From positions 273,239 to 337,238 of the forward strand of contig NZ_AZNZ01000003.1 of the NCBI RefSeq assembly GCF_000510725.1: 64,000 nucleotides of DNA. Direction: 5' to 3'. Both the position numbers and the translations under genes were made by a program. Below, piece after piece: positions 52,276 through 60,632 of this stretch; positions within the stretch are counted from its first letter, which is position 1; each line of letters opens with the position of its first letter. A model generated the notes under the pieces. That model worked only from the letters and a program-made list of their open reading frames with translations, was not told the DNA's origin and ran no database searches. Source of the stretch: Pseudoxanthomonas sp. J31 (GTDB lineage: Bacteria > Pseudomonadota > Gammaproteobacteria > Xanthomonadales > Xanthomonadaceae).

Positions 52276-54183
52276 ATGAGCGGTGTGACGCCCGAAATCG
52301 CCGCGGACTTCATCGTCGAGGCCCAGGAGATCCTGGACCGGCTCGGCGAGCAGCTGGTGGAGCTGGAGCGCGCGCCCCAGGACAGCGAGCAGCTCAATGC
52401 GGTGTTCCGCGGCTTCCACACCCTCAAGGGCGGTGCCGGCTTCCTCGGCATCCAGCCGATGGTCGAGCTGTGCCACGCCGCCGAGGAAACCCTGGGCGCC
52501 GCCCGCTCCGGCACCGCCGAACTGGACCCGCTGCACTTCGACGCCGCCCAGCGCTCGCTGGACTGGTTGCAGGCCATGCTCGACGCGGTCGCCGCCGGCA
52601 CCGAGCCGGAGCACGCGCCGCCGGAGCTGATCGCGCAGTTCGCCCTGGTCGCGCCGCCCGCGCCGCAGCCGCAGGCCGCGCCGCAGCCCGTGGCGGCGCC
52701 CGCGCCGGCCGGCGGCGACGACCTGATCAGCGACGACGAGTTCGAGGCCCTGCTCGACCAGCTGCACGGCAAGGCCGCGCCCGGCGCCAAGCCCGCAGCC
52801 GCGCCCGCGCCGGCCACCGCGGCTGCGGACACCATCACCGACGACGAATTCGAGGCGCTGCTGGACCAGTTGCACGGCAAGGCGCCGCCCGGGGCCAAGC
52901 CGCTGCCGGCCGCCGCGCCGGCCCCGGCACCGGCGGCCGCTGCGCCGCCGCCCGCTCCCAAACCCTTACCGAAGCCGGCCGCCCCGCGCCCGGCCAGCCC
53001 GCCCCCGCGCGCCGCCGCCGCGGGCGAGGCCGAGCACACCGTGCGCGTGGACACCCGCCGCCTGGACGCGATCGTCAACCTGATCGGAGAGCTGGTGCTG
53101 GCGCGCAACCGGCTCAAGACCCTGCGCGCGCGCCTGCGCGACGACGAACTCGACCGCGCCGTGGCCAGCCTCGACGTGGCCACCGCGCGCCTGCAGTCGG
53201 CGGTCATGCGCACGCGCATGCAGCCGGTGGGCAAGGTGTTCTCGCGCTTCCCGAAGGTGGCGCGCGACGTCGCCCGCTCGCTGGCCAAGGAAGTCGAACT
53301 GGAGATGGTCGGCGCCGACACCGAGCTGGACCGCAACCTGGTCGAGGCCCTGGCCGATCCGCTGGTGCACCTGGTGCGCAACGGCATCGACCACGGCGTG
53401 GAGGCGCCGGAAGTGCGCGAGGCCTCCGGCAAGCCGCGCGTGGGCCGGCTGCGCCTGGCCGCGCAGCAGGAAGGCGACTACGTCACCATCGAGGTCCAGG
53501 ACGACGGCGCCGGCATCGATCCGGAGCGCCTGCGCGCCAAGGCGCGCGAGAAGGGGCTGATCGACCCGGAGGCCGCGGCACGCCTGGGCGCGGACGAATG
53601 CCTGCAGCTGGTGTTCCTGCCCGGCTTCTCCACCAAGACCCAGGTCACCGACATCTCCGGCCGCGGCGTGGGCATGGACGTGGTGCAGTCGCGCATCCGC
53701 GAGCTGGGCGGGCAGATCCAGATCCAGTCCGAGCTCGGCCGCGGCACCCGCTTCCTGATCCGCGTCCCGCTGACCCTGGCGATCCTGCCCACCCTGCTGG
53801 TACAGGCCGGCGAGGCGGTGTACGCCCTGCCGCTGGCGCGGGTGCAGGAGGTGCTGCACGCCAAGCCCTCCGCGCTGGGCTGGTTCGACGGCCGTCCGGT
53901 GATGGACCGCCAGAGCCATACCCTGCCGCTGGTGGACCTCCGCCGCTGGCTGGGGCTGGAGCCGCTGTCCGGCAACGGCGCCCTGACCGTGGTCGTGCTG
54001 CAGATGGGCGACGCCCGCTTCGGCCTGATCGTCGACCAGGTGCGCGGCCGCGAGGAAGTGGTGATCAAGCCGCTGCCCAAGGCCCTGCGCGGCCTGCCCG
54101 GCTATGCCGGCGCGACCCTGATCGGCGACGGCCGCCTGGCGCTGATCCTGGACGTCGACGGCCTGCGCGCCAGCAGTCCGTGA
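52276..54183 (+). CDS. cheA: CheA, chemotaxis histidine kinase (first copy), with duplicated linker motif
   Basis: The CheA kinase phosphorylates CheY. It has 635 residues. P1 (about 5-110) carries phospho-His48 in GFHTLKGGAG. P2 is not recognisable; the Ala/Pro-rich linker holds two near-identical short motifs, DDEFEALLDQLHGKA, at 153-167 and 189-203 (period 36 residues). Then come the dimerisation P3 region (RRLDAIVNLIGELVLARNRL), the ATPase P4 with HLVRNGIDHGVE and GRGVGMDVVQSRI, and the CheW-like P5 (about 500-635). The linker motifs resemble the CheY-binding peptide of FliM, suggesting they replace P2. The stop is followed by the motC promoter. Confidence 0.95.
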   Translation: MSGVTPEIAADFIVEAQEILDRLGEQLVELERAPQDSEQLNAVFRGFHTLKGGAGFLGIQPMVELCHAAEETLGAARSGTAELDPLHFDAAQRSLDWLQAMLDAVAAGTEPEHAPPELIAQFALVAPPAPQPQAAPQPVAAPAPAGGDDLISDDEFEALLDQLHGKAAPGAKPAAAPAPATAAADTITDDEFEALLDQLHGKAPPGAKPLPAAAPAPAPAAAAPPPAPKPLPKPAAPRPASPPPRAAAAGEAEHTVRVDTRRLDAIVNLIGELVLARNRLKTLRARLRDDELDRAVASLDVATARLQSAVMRTRMQPVGKVFSRFPKVARDVARSLAKEVELEMVGADTELDRNLVEALADPLVHLVRNGIDHGVEAPEVREASGKPRVGRLRLAAQQEGDYVTIEVQDDGAGIDPERLRAKAREKGLIDPEAAARLGADECLQLVFLPGFSTKTQVTDISGRGVGMDVVQSRIRELGGQIQIQSELGRGTRFLIRVPLTLAILPTLLVQAGEAVYALPLARVQEVLHAKPSALGWFDGRPVMDRQSHTLPLVDLRRWLGLEPLSGNGALTVVVLQMGDARFGLIVDQVRGREEVVIKPLPKALRGLPGYAGATLIGDGRLALILDVDGLRASSP

Positions 54184-54259
54184 GCGCGCGGCGCACGCCG
54201 TGCGCGTGCGCCGTTCCGCGCAGCCGCGCGCCGGCGGCGATGCCGGCGGGCGTTCCCGC

Positions 54260-54287
54260 TCAAGTCCCAGTCCACGTGCGCCGATAA
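54260..54287 (+). promoter_or_regulatory. Sigma-28 promoter of motC, with almost no leader
   Basis: TCAA (54260-54263), 16 bases, GCCGATAA (54280-54287): an exact -10 element with one extra spacer base. The motC ATG at 54296 is 8 bases later and has no visible ribosome site, so a leaderless or very short-leader mRNA is expected. Confidence 0.8.
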
Positions 54288-54295
54288 CCCGACAT

Positions 54296-55036
54296 ATGGA
54301 CATCCTCAGCCTCATCGGTCTGCTCCTTGCCCTGGTCGCGCTGATCGGCGGCGCCATCCTCAAGGGCGCCGGCCTCGGTTCGCTGTGGTCGGCCGCCGCG
54401 TTCGTGATCGTGATCCTCGGCACCTTCGCCGCGATCTTCGTGCACACCCCGCCGCCGGTGTTCAAGCGCGCCCTGGGCATCGTCGGCTGGGTGCTGCGCC
54501 CGCCGGCCGCCGACCGCGCCGCGCTGATGGCGCAGATCCTGGAATGGAGCAACATCGCCCGCCGCCAGGGCCTGCTGGGCCTGGAGCAGCAGGTCGGCGA
54601 GCAGGAGGACCCGTTCCTGAAGAAGGGCCTGCAGATGCTGGTCGACGGCGTGGAGCCGGAGCAGATCCGGCACATGCTGGAGATCGACCTGGAGAGCCAG
54701 GAGAACCAGGAGCTGGCCGCTGCCAAGGTGTTCGAGGGCATGGGCATCTACGCCCCGACCCTGGGCATCGTCGGCGCCGTGTTCGGGCTGATCGCGGTGA
54801 TGAAGAACCTGGCCGATCCGTCCAAGCTCGGCCACGGCATCGCCGCCGCGTTCACCGCGACCATCTACGGCATCGCCTCGGCCAACCTGTTCTTCCTGCC
54901 GATCGCCTCCAAGCTCAAGGCGGTCATCGGCCGCCGCACCGGCGAGCGGGAGATGATCATCGAGGGCCTGATCGCGATCGCGCAGGGCGAGAACCCGCGC
55001 AACATCGAATCCAGGCTCGCCGGCTTCCTGCACTGA
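54296..55036 (+). CDS. motC: MotC, MotA-type stator subunit
   Basis: The MotA-family subunit of a proton- or sodium-driven stator. It has 246 residues from ATG 54296. Four membrane segments are visible: about 3-20, 28-48 (AAAFVIVILGTFAAIFVHTP), and two near 155-200 with the conserved GIYAPTLGIVGAVFGLIAVM, including the invariant proline. The cytosolic loop has FEGMGIYAP upstream and EDPFLKKGLQMLVDGVEPEQ. Upstream ATG starts in the same frame read through the promoter and are rejected. It is paired with motD 14 bases later. Xanthomonads often carry a second MotAB set elsewhere. Confidence 0.92.
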   Translation: MDILSLIGLLLALVALIGGAILKGAGLGSLWSAAAFVIVILGTFAAIFVHTPPPVFKRALGIVGWVLRPPAADRAALMAQILEWSNIARRQGLLGLEQQVGEQEDPFLKKGLQMLVDGVEPEQIRHMLEIDLESQENQELAAAKVFEGMGIYAPTLGIVGAVFGLIAVMKNLADPSKLGHGIAAAFTATIYGIASANLFFLPIASKLKAVIGRRTGEREMIIEGLIAIAQGENPRNIESRLAGFLH

Positions 55037-55049
55037 CCCGGAGCCGTCG

Positions 55050-56066
55050 ATGGCGCGCAGGAAGAAGCACGAGGAGCACGGCAACCACGAGGCCTGGGCG
55101 ATCCCCTACGCCGACCTGATGACGCTGCTGCTGGCGTTCTTCGTGGTGATGTACGCGATCTCCACCCTCAACGAGGGCAAGTACCGGGTGCTGGCCGACG
55201 CCCTGACCGCCGCCTTCGGCGGCGCGCCGCGCACCATCAACCCGGTGCAGGTCGGCAACTTCCAGCTGCAGGGCTCGGACTACGACCGGCCCTCGCCGAT
55301 CAAGTCCGGCGCCCGCCACGGCCCGTCTGCGCCCTCGCCCGCGCCCAACCCCACCCTGCTTCCGGCGCTGGCCTCGCACATGCGCACCGGCGTGCCGCTG
55401 GACGTGTCCGACCGCGCCGCCGTGCAGCGCGCCCAGCGCCAGCTCGGCAACATCGCCACGCGCCTGGAGGAGGCGCTGGCGCCGCTGGTCGACGCGCGCC
55501 TGATCACCGTCCGCCGCGCCGAGCTGTGGCTGGAGGTGGAGATCAACAGCGACATCCTCTTCGACACCGGCTCGGCCGCGCTGGACGCATCCGCGCGCGA
55601 GGTGCTCACCCGCCTGGCCGACGTGCTGCGCGAGACCCCCAACCCGGTGCGGGTGGAGGGCTATACCGACAACCGCCCGATCAACACCGTGCAGTTCCCG
55701 TCCAACTGGGAGCTGTCGGCGGCGCGCGCAGCCAGCGTGGTGCACCTGTTCTCGGCGCAGGGCGTGGCCCCGGAGCGGCTGGCCATGGTCGGCTACGGCG
55801 AGCACCGCCCGCGCGCGGACAACCTCACCGAGGAAGGCCGCAACCGCAACCGCCGCGTGGTCCTGATCGTGCTGGCCGCGCCCGGCGCCGCCGGCGATGC
55901 GGACCCCGGCGCGGAGGAAGGCGTGGCGGTCAAGAGCGGCGCGCAGGTGCCGATAGCAGAGGTGGCAGCCAGCCAGCCGGTGCCCGGGCGCGCGGCACCC
56001 GGCCAGGCGGCCACCGCTGCCGCGTCCGGCGCGGCAGCCGAAAGAACCACAGGAGGATCCGACTGA
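55050..56066 (+). CDS. motD: MotD, MotB-type stator subunit
   Basis: The MotB-family subunit that anchors the stator to peptidoglycan. It has 338 residues. The plug and ion-binding residue Asp22 lie in the single membrane helix (YADLMTLLLAFFVVMYAIS, about 20-38). A Pro-rich linker (about 75-110) leads to the OmpA-like peptidoglycan-binding domain (about 165-275; LADVLRETPNPVRVEGYTDN, FPSNWELSAARAASVVHLFS, GYGEHRPRADN). A low-complexity Ala/Gly tail of about 60 residues follows. It overlaps the parA-like gene (TGATG at 56064-56068). Confidence 0.93.
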   Translation: MARRKKHEEHGNHEAWAIPYADLMTLLLAFFVVMYAISTLNEGKYRVLADALTAAFGGAPRTINPVQVGNFQLQGSDYDRPSPIKSGARHGPSAPSPAPNPTLLPALASHMRTGVPLDVSDRAAVQRAQRQLGNIATRLEEALAPLVDARLITVRRAELWLEVEINSDILFDTGSAALDASAREVLTRLADVLRETPNPVRVEGYTDNRPINTVQFPSNWELSAARAASVVHLFSAQGVAPERLAMVGYGEHRPRADNLTEEGRNRNRRVVLIVLAAPGAAGDADPGAEEGVAVKSGAQVPIAEVAASQPVPGRAAPGQAATAAASGAAAERTTGGSD

Positions 56067-56851
56067 TGCGCGTGTGGGCGATCGCCAACCAGAAAGGCGG
56101 CGTGGGCAAGACCACCACCACCCTGGCCCTGGGCCGCGGCCTGGCCACGCGCGGCAGCCGCGTGCTGCTGGTGGACCTGGACCCGCATTCGTCCCTGACC
56201 CGCACCTTCGGCGTGCCCGCCGACCCGGCCCCGGAAGGCGTGATGGAGCTGTTCGCCACGCCGCCGCGGCCGCTGGCGAGCCTCGCCCGGACCAGCGCGG
56301 TCGAGCGCCTGGACTACGTGTGCGCGCAGACCGCCCTGGCCACCCTGGAGCGGCGCAGCGCCAACCAGCCCGGCCTCGGCCTGGCCCTGGCGCAGGCCCT
56401 GGCCCGCCATGCCGGCCAGCACGACTACGTGCTGCTGGACTGCCCGCCGACCCTGGGCCTGCTGATGATCAACGCCCTGGCCGCGGCCGACCGCGCGATC
56501 ATCCCGACCCAGGCCGAGCCGCTGGCGCTGCACGGCCTGGCCGGCATGCGCCGCACCGCGGAGATGGTCGAGCGCTCGCGCCGGCGCCCGCTGCCGGTGT
56601 CGGTGCTGCCGACCCTGTACGACCGCCGCACCCGCGCCGGCCAGGAAGCACTCAAGCGCATGCAGGACGAACACGGCGAGCGCGTGTGGGATGACGCGAT
56701 CCCGGTCGATACCCGGCTGTGCAATACCGAACTGCTGGTGCAGCCGTTTGCCGACGAGGGTGCCTATCCCGGGCGTGCCCTGTCCGCCTACCGGCGTGCG
56801 CTGGACTGGATCCTGGCCAGCGATGCCCAGGCCCTGGAACAGGCGGCATGA
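56066..56851 (+). CDS. parC: ParC, ParA-like ATPase for positioning chemotaxis arrays
   Basis: A ParA/Soj-type ATPase of 261 residues. The deviant Walker A KGGVGKTTTTLALGRG is at about 10-25, DLDPHSSLTRTFG is the switch, and LLDCPPTLGLLMINALAA is Walker B. In Vibrio and Pseudomonas the gene between motCD and a CheW-domain gene is ParC, which places chemotaxis arrays at the pole. It is coupled to motD and overlaps parP by 4 bases. The ribosome site AGGAGG is strong. Confidence 0.9.
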   Translation: MRVWAIANQKGGVGKTTTTLALGRGLATRGSRVLLVDLDPHSSLTRTFGVPADPAPEGVMELFATPPRPLASLARTSAVERLDYVCAQTALATLERRSANQPGLGLALAQALARHAGQHDYVLLDCPPTLGLLMINALAAADRAIIPTQAEPLALHGLAGMRRTAEMVERSRRRPLPVSVLPTLYDRRTRAGQEALKRMQDEHGERVWDDAIPVDTRLCNTELLVQPFADEGAYPGRALSAYRRALDWILASDAQALEQAA

Positions 56852-57828
56852 ACGGGGTCGCGGCACTGGACGACTACCTGGACGGACTGCTGGCCCCCGA
56901 GCCTGCGGCCGGCGAGGCCGCGCCTGCCGCCCAGGCCCCTGCGGGCGATGCGCAGGCTCCCTCGCCGCCGCCTGGAGCGGAGGCTACGGTCATGGACGAG
57001 CGCCCGGCTGACGTTCCGGCTGCCGTGGCTGATGCGGCGGCAGACCCGGCCGAGGCTCCGTCGGAGGCCGCGGTCGGGCCGGATGGAGCGACCGGTACCC
57101 CGGCGCCCGCTGGCGCCACCGAAGCCGCCCCGGCGGCGGCCGCCGTCGAGCCCGCCCCGGCAGAACCCGCCCCCGGCCCGGCGGCGGTCCCGGCTCCCGC
57201 GCCCGCTCCGATGGCGGCCCCTGCTCCGGCCCCAGCGCCCGCTCCCGCGCCGCGCATCGTGGCCCCTGCGCCGGTTCCCGCCGCCGCGCCCGTGCCGCCG
57301 CCACCCGCGCCGGCCCCGGTCCCGCACGCGCCGCGTGCGGCCCATGCCGCCGCGGATGAGTCGACCGCGGCCGACCCCACCGGGCACAGCTCGCGCTGGC
57401 TGCGCCTGCGCTGCGGCAGCCAGCGCTACGGCCTGGAACTGCTCAAGGTCCAGGAAGTGGTGCTGCCGGTGCCGCTGCTGGCCCTGCGCGGCACGGTCCC
57501 GGCCATGCTCGGGGTGATGAACCTGCGCGGCCAGGTCGTGCCGGTACTGGACCTGGGCATGCACCTGGGCCAGCCCGCGCAACCGGATACCGCCGCCACC
57601 CGCTTCGTCGTGCTCGAGGAAAAGGGCGAGGTGCTGGGCCTGCGCGTGTCCGCGGTCGAGGACGTGGTCACCCTCGGCCAGTCCCAGGTCGAGCCGCCCG
57701 GCACCACCCAGGTGCGGCTGGCCGGCAACGGCCTGTTCCGCGGCATCGCCCGCCTCGGCGGCGAGCCGATGGTGCTTCTGGACGCCTCCTGCCTGCTGGC
57801 CCCGGCCGGCGCGGACGCGTGGCGCTAA
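56848..57828 (+). CDS. parP: ParP, CheW-domain array-positioning protein
   Basis: A 326-residue protein with a CheW-like domain at about 185-320 (RCGSQRYGLELLKVQEVVLP, MLGVMNLRGQVVPVLDLGMH) after a 170-residue Ala/Pro linker. In Vibrio ParP binds ParC and CheA and holds the array at the cell pole. The first residues MNGVAALDDYLDGLLAP include an acidic-leucine peptide. The upstream open frame in this reading is a shadow; ATG 56848 overlaps the ParC stop. Low-complexity linker composition makes homology short of the C-domain weak, so the name rests on domain plus position. Confidence 0.88.
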   Translation: MNGVAALDDYLDGLLAPEPAAGEAAPAAQAPAGDAQAPSPPPGAEATVMDERPADVPAAVADAAADPAEAPSEAAVGPDGATGTPAPAGATEAAPAAAAVEPAPAEPAPGPAAVPAPAPAPMAAPAPAPAPAPAPRIVAPAPVPAAAPVPPPPAPAPVPHAPRAAHAAADESTAADPTGHSSRWLRLRCGSQRYGLELLKVQEVVLPVPLLALRGTVPAMLGVMNLRGQVVPVLDLGMHLGQPAQPDTAATRFVVLEEKGEVLGLRVSAVEDVVTLGQSQVEPPGTTQVRLAGNGLFRGIARLGGEPMVLLDASCLLAPAGADAWR

Positions 57829-57852
57829 AGCCTGCGCCGCGGCGGCCGCTAT
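57826..57852 (+). promoter_or_regulatory. Sigma-28 promoter of the STAS-cheY2-cheA2 unit
   Basis: TAAA (57826-57829, overlapping the end of parP), 15 bases, GCCGCTAT (57845-57852). The -10 box is not perfect; the element is 30 bases ahead of the STAS ATG. Confidence 0.72.
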
Positions 57853-57881
57853 CCAGACCGACCCCACTGCGTGGAGAAACG

Positions 57882-58190
57882 ATGAACACCGTTTCCCTGG
57901 GCGAGGACCTCGGCATCGAGGCCAGCGCCGAGCTCAAGGAACGCCTCTCGGCACACCTGGATGCCAGCGAACTGGCCCTGGATGGCACCGCCGTGCGCCG
58001 CGTGCACACCGCGGCCATGCAGGTGCTGTGCGCGTTCTTCCGCAGCCGCCGCGAACTGGGGCGCCGCACCGAGCTGTCCGGGTGCAGCGACGCCCTGCGC
58101 GACGCCGCCCGCCTGCTGGGCCTGTCCGGCCAGCTGGGGCTCACCGACCAACAAGACTTGAATAAGAAAGAAGTGGAGAACGCCGCATGA
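57882..58190 (+). CDS. STAS-domain protein
   Basis: A 102-residue cytosolic protein of anti-sigma-factor-antagonist type. From ATG 57882 (ribosome site GGAG): MNTVSLGEDLGIEASAELKE, LDGTAVRRVHTAAMQVLCAF and a final helix. The core fold is beta-alpha with the phosphorylatable Ser replaced by Arg/Val (AVRRVH), so it may not be phosphorylated. It lies ahead of cheY2 with a 4-base overlap, and its relation to chemotaxis signalling is unknown; similar STAS genes sit in the same place in other xanthomonads. Confidence 0.82.
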   Translation: MNTVSLGEDLGIEASAELKERLSAHLDASELALDGTAVRRVHTAAMQVLCAFFRSRRELGRRTELSGCSDALRDAARLLGLSGQLGLTDQQDLNKKEVENAA

Positions 58191-58552
58191 GCGCACGCAT
58201 TCTGGTAGTGGACGATTCGGCCTCGATGCGCCAGATGGTCTCGTTCGCCCTGACCTCGGCCGGGTTCGCCGTGGAGGAAGCCGAGGACGGCCAGGTCGCG
58301 CTCAACCGCGCCCAGGGACAGCGTTTCAACGCGGTGGTGACCGACGTGAACATGCCGAACATGGACGGCATCTCGCTGATCCGCGCCCTGCGCGCCCTGC
58401 CGGACTACAAGTTCACCCCGCTGCTGATGCTGACCACCGAGTCGGCCGCGGACAAGAAGGCCGAGGGCAAGGCCGCCGGCGCCACCGGCTGGCTGGTCAA
58501 GCCGTTCAACCCCGAGCAGCTGGTCGCCACCGTGCAGAAGGTCCTGGGCTGA
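58187..58552 (+). CDS. CheY-like response regulator (second copy)
   Basis: A 121-residue single receiver. Key residues: D9/D10, phospho-acceptor D53 (VVTDVNMPNMDG), Thr in LTTESAADK and Lys in WLVKPFNPEQL. It lacks the PF-loop FliM contact residues that characterise the first CheY, and it is followed by cheA2, so it is the partner of that kinase. It is most likely a phosphate sink or a second-output regulator, not the main motor switch. It overlaps the STAS gene by 4 bases. Confidence 0.9.
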   Translation: MSARILVVDDSASMRQMVSFALTSAGFAVEEAEDGQVALNRAQGQRFNAVVTDVNMPNMDGISLIRALRALPDYKFTPLLMLTTESAADKKAEGKAAGATGWLVKPFNPEQLVATVQKVLG

Positions 58553-58595
58553 TCCCGGGCCACCCGCCATACCCCCAAGTTTCGAGCGCGCCACC

Positions 58596-60557
58596 ATGAG
58601 CATGGACCTGCAACGCTTCCACGCCACCTACTTCGAGGAAAGCCGCGAGGGCCTGGACGCGATGGAGGCCGGCCTGCTGGCGCTGGAAAGCGGCAGTACC
58701 GACCCCGAAGTCATCAACTCGGTGTTCCGCGCCGCCCACTCCATCAAGGGCGGCGCGGCCACGTTCGGGTTCGAGAAGATGGCCGCGCTGACCCACGTGC
58801 TGGAGACGCTGCTGGACGAGATCCGCGGCGGCAAGCGCGCCCTCGCCTCCAGCGCGGTCGACGCCATGCTCGGCTCGGTGGACGTGCTGCGCGCCCTGCT
58901 GGCCGAGGCCGAGCACGGGCACCCCGCCGACACCGCCGCAATCGAGGCCGTACACCAGCGCCTGCAGCAGGAGCTGGGCCAGCCCGGCGCCGCGGCCGCG
59001 GCCAGGGCCGCCGCCGAGCCGGAGCCGGAAGGCTGGGATATCGCCTTCAGCCCGGCGCCGTCGCTGTTCATGAGCGGCAACGACCCGCTGCGCATCATCC
59101 GCGAGCTGGAGCACCTGGGCCCGCTGGAAGTCAACGCGCGCCTGGAGAAGCTGCCCGAATTCGCCCAGCTCGATCCACTGGAAGCGTGCATCGCCTGGGA
59201 CCTGGGCCTGCGCGGCAAGGTCCCGCGCAGCGCGATCGACGACGTGTTCGCCTGGGTGGTGGACGACTGCGAGCTGGACATCCGCCCGCAGCTGCCCGCC
59301 GCGCCCGCCGCGGCTGCACCCGCGGCCCAGGCCGCGCCGGCCGCCGCGCACCCGGGCGCCGGCGCCCCGGCGGCCGCGGGCGTGCACGAGGCCGAGACCT
59401 CCATCCGCGTCAGCGTCGACAAGGTCGACGCCCTGATCAACCTGGTCGGCGAGCTGGTGATCACCCAGGCCATGCTCAAGCAGGTCAGCGGCGGCATGGA
59501 CCCGGCCCAGGCCGAGCGCCTGTTCGCCGGCCTGGAACTGCTGGAGCGCAATACCCGCGACCTGCAGGAAGCGGTGATCGGCGTGCGCATGCTGCCGGTG
59601 GATGCGGTGTTCCGCCGCTTCCCGCGCCTGGTGCGCGACCTGTCCGGCCGCCTTGGCAAGCACGTGCGCCTGCGCACCATCGGCGAAGGCACCGAGCTGG
59701 ACAAGGGCCTGATCGAGAAGATCGCCGACCCGCTGGTGCACCTGGTGCGCAACGCCATCGACCACGGCCTGGAACTGCCGGACGCGCGCAAGGCGGCCGG
59801 CAAGGACGAGACCGGCACCATCACCCTGGCCGCCTCGCACCAGGGCGGGCACATCGTGATCGAGGTCGCCGACGACGGCCGCGGCCTGAACCGCGCCAAG
59901 ATCCTGGCCAAGGCCGCCGAGCGCGGCCTGGCGATCCCGGACAACCCCACCGATTCGCAGGTCTGGGACCTGATCTTCCAGCCCGGCTTCTCCACCGCCG
60001 ACCAGGTCACCGACCTGTCCGGGCGCGGCGTGGGCATGGACGTGGTGCGCAAGAACATCCAGGCCCTGGGCGGCGAGGTGCAGCTGGAGAGCGCCGAGGG
60101 CCGCGGCACCCGCGTGGTCATCCGCCTGCCGCTGACCCTGGCCATCCTCGACGGCATGGTCGTGTCCAGCGGCGGCGAGATCCTGATCCTGCCGCTGAGC
60201 CACGTACTGGAAGCGCTGCAGCCGGAGCCGGACGACATCCGCACCGTCGCCGGCGAAGGCCGGGTGCTGCGCGTGCGCGGCGAGTACCTGCCGCTGCTGT
60301 CGCTGGCCGGCACCTTCGGCTATGGCGACGGCTCCGGCGAATCGCTGGTGGTGGTGGTCGAGGGCGACGGCCAGAAATTGGCCCTGCAGGTCGAGGAACT
60401 GGTCGGCCAGCAGCAGGTGGTGGTCAAGAACCTGGAGAAGAACTACCGCCGCGTGCCGGGCATCTCCGGCGCGACCATCCTCGGCGACGGCCGTGTGGCC
60501 CTGATCGTCGACGTCGGCGGCCTTGCCCGCCAGCGGCAGCTGCCGCTGGCCGCCTGA
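58596..60557 (+). CDS. CheA-type histidine kinase (second copy)
   Basis: A 653-residue CheA. P1 is at about 1-110 with phospho-His48 in RAAHSIKGGAATFGF. A P2-like domain (about 147-245) starts GWDIAFSPAPSLFMSGNDPL. P3 follows at about 270 (RVSVDKVDALINLVGELVIT). P4 has HLVRNAIDHGLELPDARKAA and GRGVGMDVVRKN, and P5 (about 510-650) includes AILDGMVVSSGGEILILPLS. Unlike the first CheA it lacks the FliM-like linker motifs and does have a P2-type domain. The ATG at 58596 is followed by another at 58602. The kinase pairs with cheY2 and shares a cluster with ycgR and cheW. Confidence 0.93.
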   Translation: MSMDLQRFHATYFEESREGLDAMEAGLLALESGSTDPEVINSVFRAAHSIKGGAATFGFEKMAALTHVLETLLDEIRGGKRALASSAVDAMLGSVDVLRALLAEAEHGHPADTAAIEAVHQRLQQELGQPGAAAAARAAAEPEPEGWDIAFSPAPSLFMSGNDPLRIIRELEHLGPLEVNARLEKLPEFAQLDPLEACIAWDLGLRGKVPRSAIDDVFAWVVDDCELDIRPQLPAAPAAAAPAAQAAPAAAHPGAGAPAAAGVHEAETSIRVSVDKVDALINLVGELVITQAMLKQVSGGMDPAQAERLFAGLELLERNTRDLQEAVIGVRMLPVDAVFRRFPRLVRDLSGRLGKHVRLRTIGEGTELDKGLIEKIADPLVHLVRNAIDHGLELPDARKAAGKDETGTITLAASHQGGHIVIEVADDGRGLNRAKILAKAAERGLAIPDNPTDSQVWDLIFQPGFSTADQVTDLSGRGVGMDVVRKNIQALGGEVQLESAEGRGTRVVIRLPLTLAILDGMVVSSGGEILILPLSHVLEALQPEPDDIRTVAGEGRVLRVRGEYLPLLSLAGTFGYGDGSGESLVVVVEGDGQKLALQVEELVGQQQVVVKNLEKNYRRVPGISGATILGDGRVALIVDVGGLARQRQLPLAA

Positions 60558-60575
60558 GGCGGTGGCGGCGCCCGC

Positions 60576-60602
60576 TCAAGTCGCCCCGCCGGCGGCCGAT
60601 AA
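60576..60602 (+). promoter_or_regulatory. Sigma-28 promoter of ycgR
   Basis: TCAA (60576-60579), 15 bases, GCCGATAA (60595-60602) with an exact -10 element, 30 bases before the ycgR ATG and 18 bases after the cheA2 stop. Confidence 0.87.
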
Positions 60603-60632
60603 GGCCAGCAACGAGGCCCCGACCAAGAAGGG

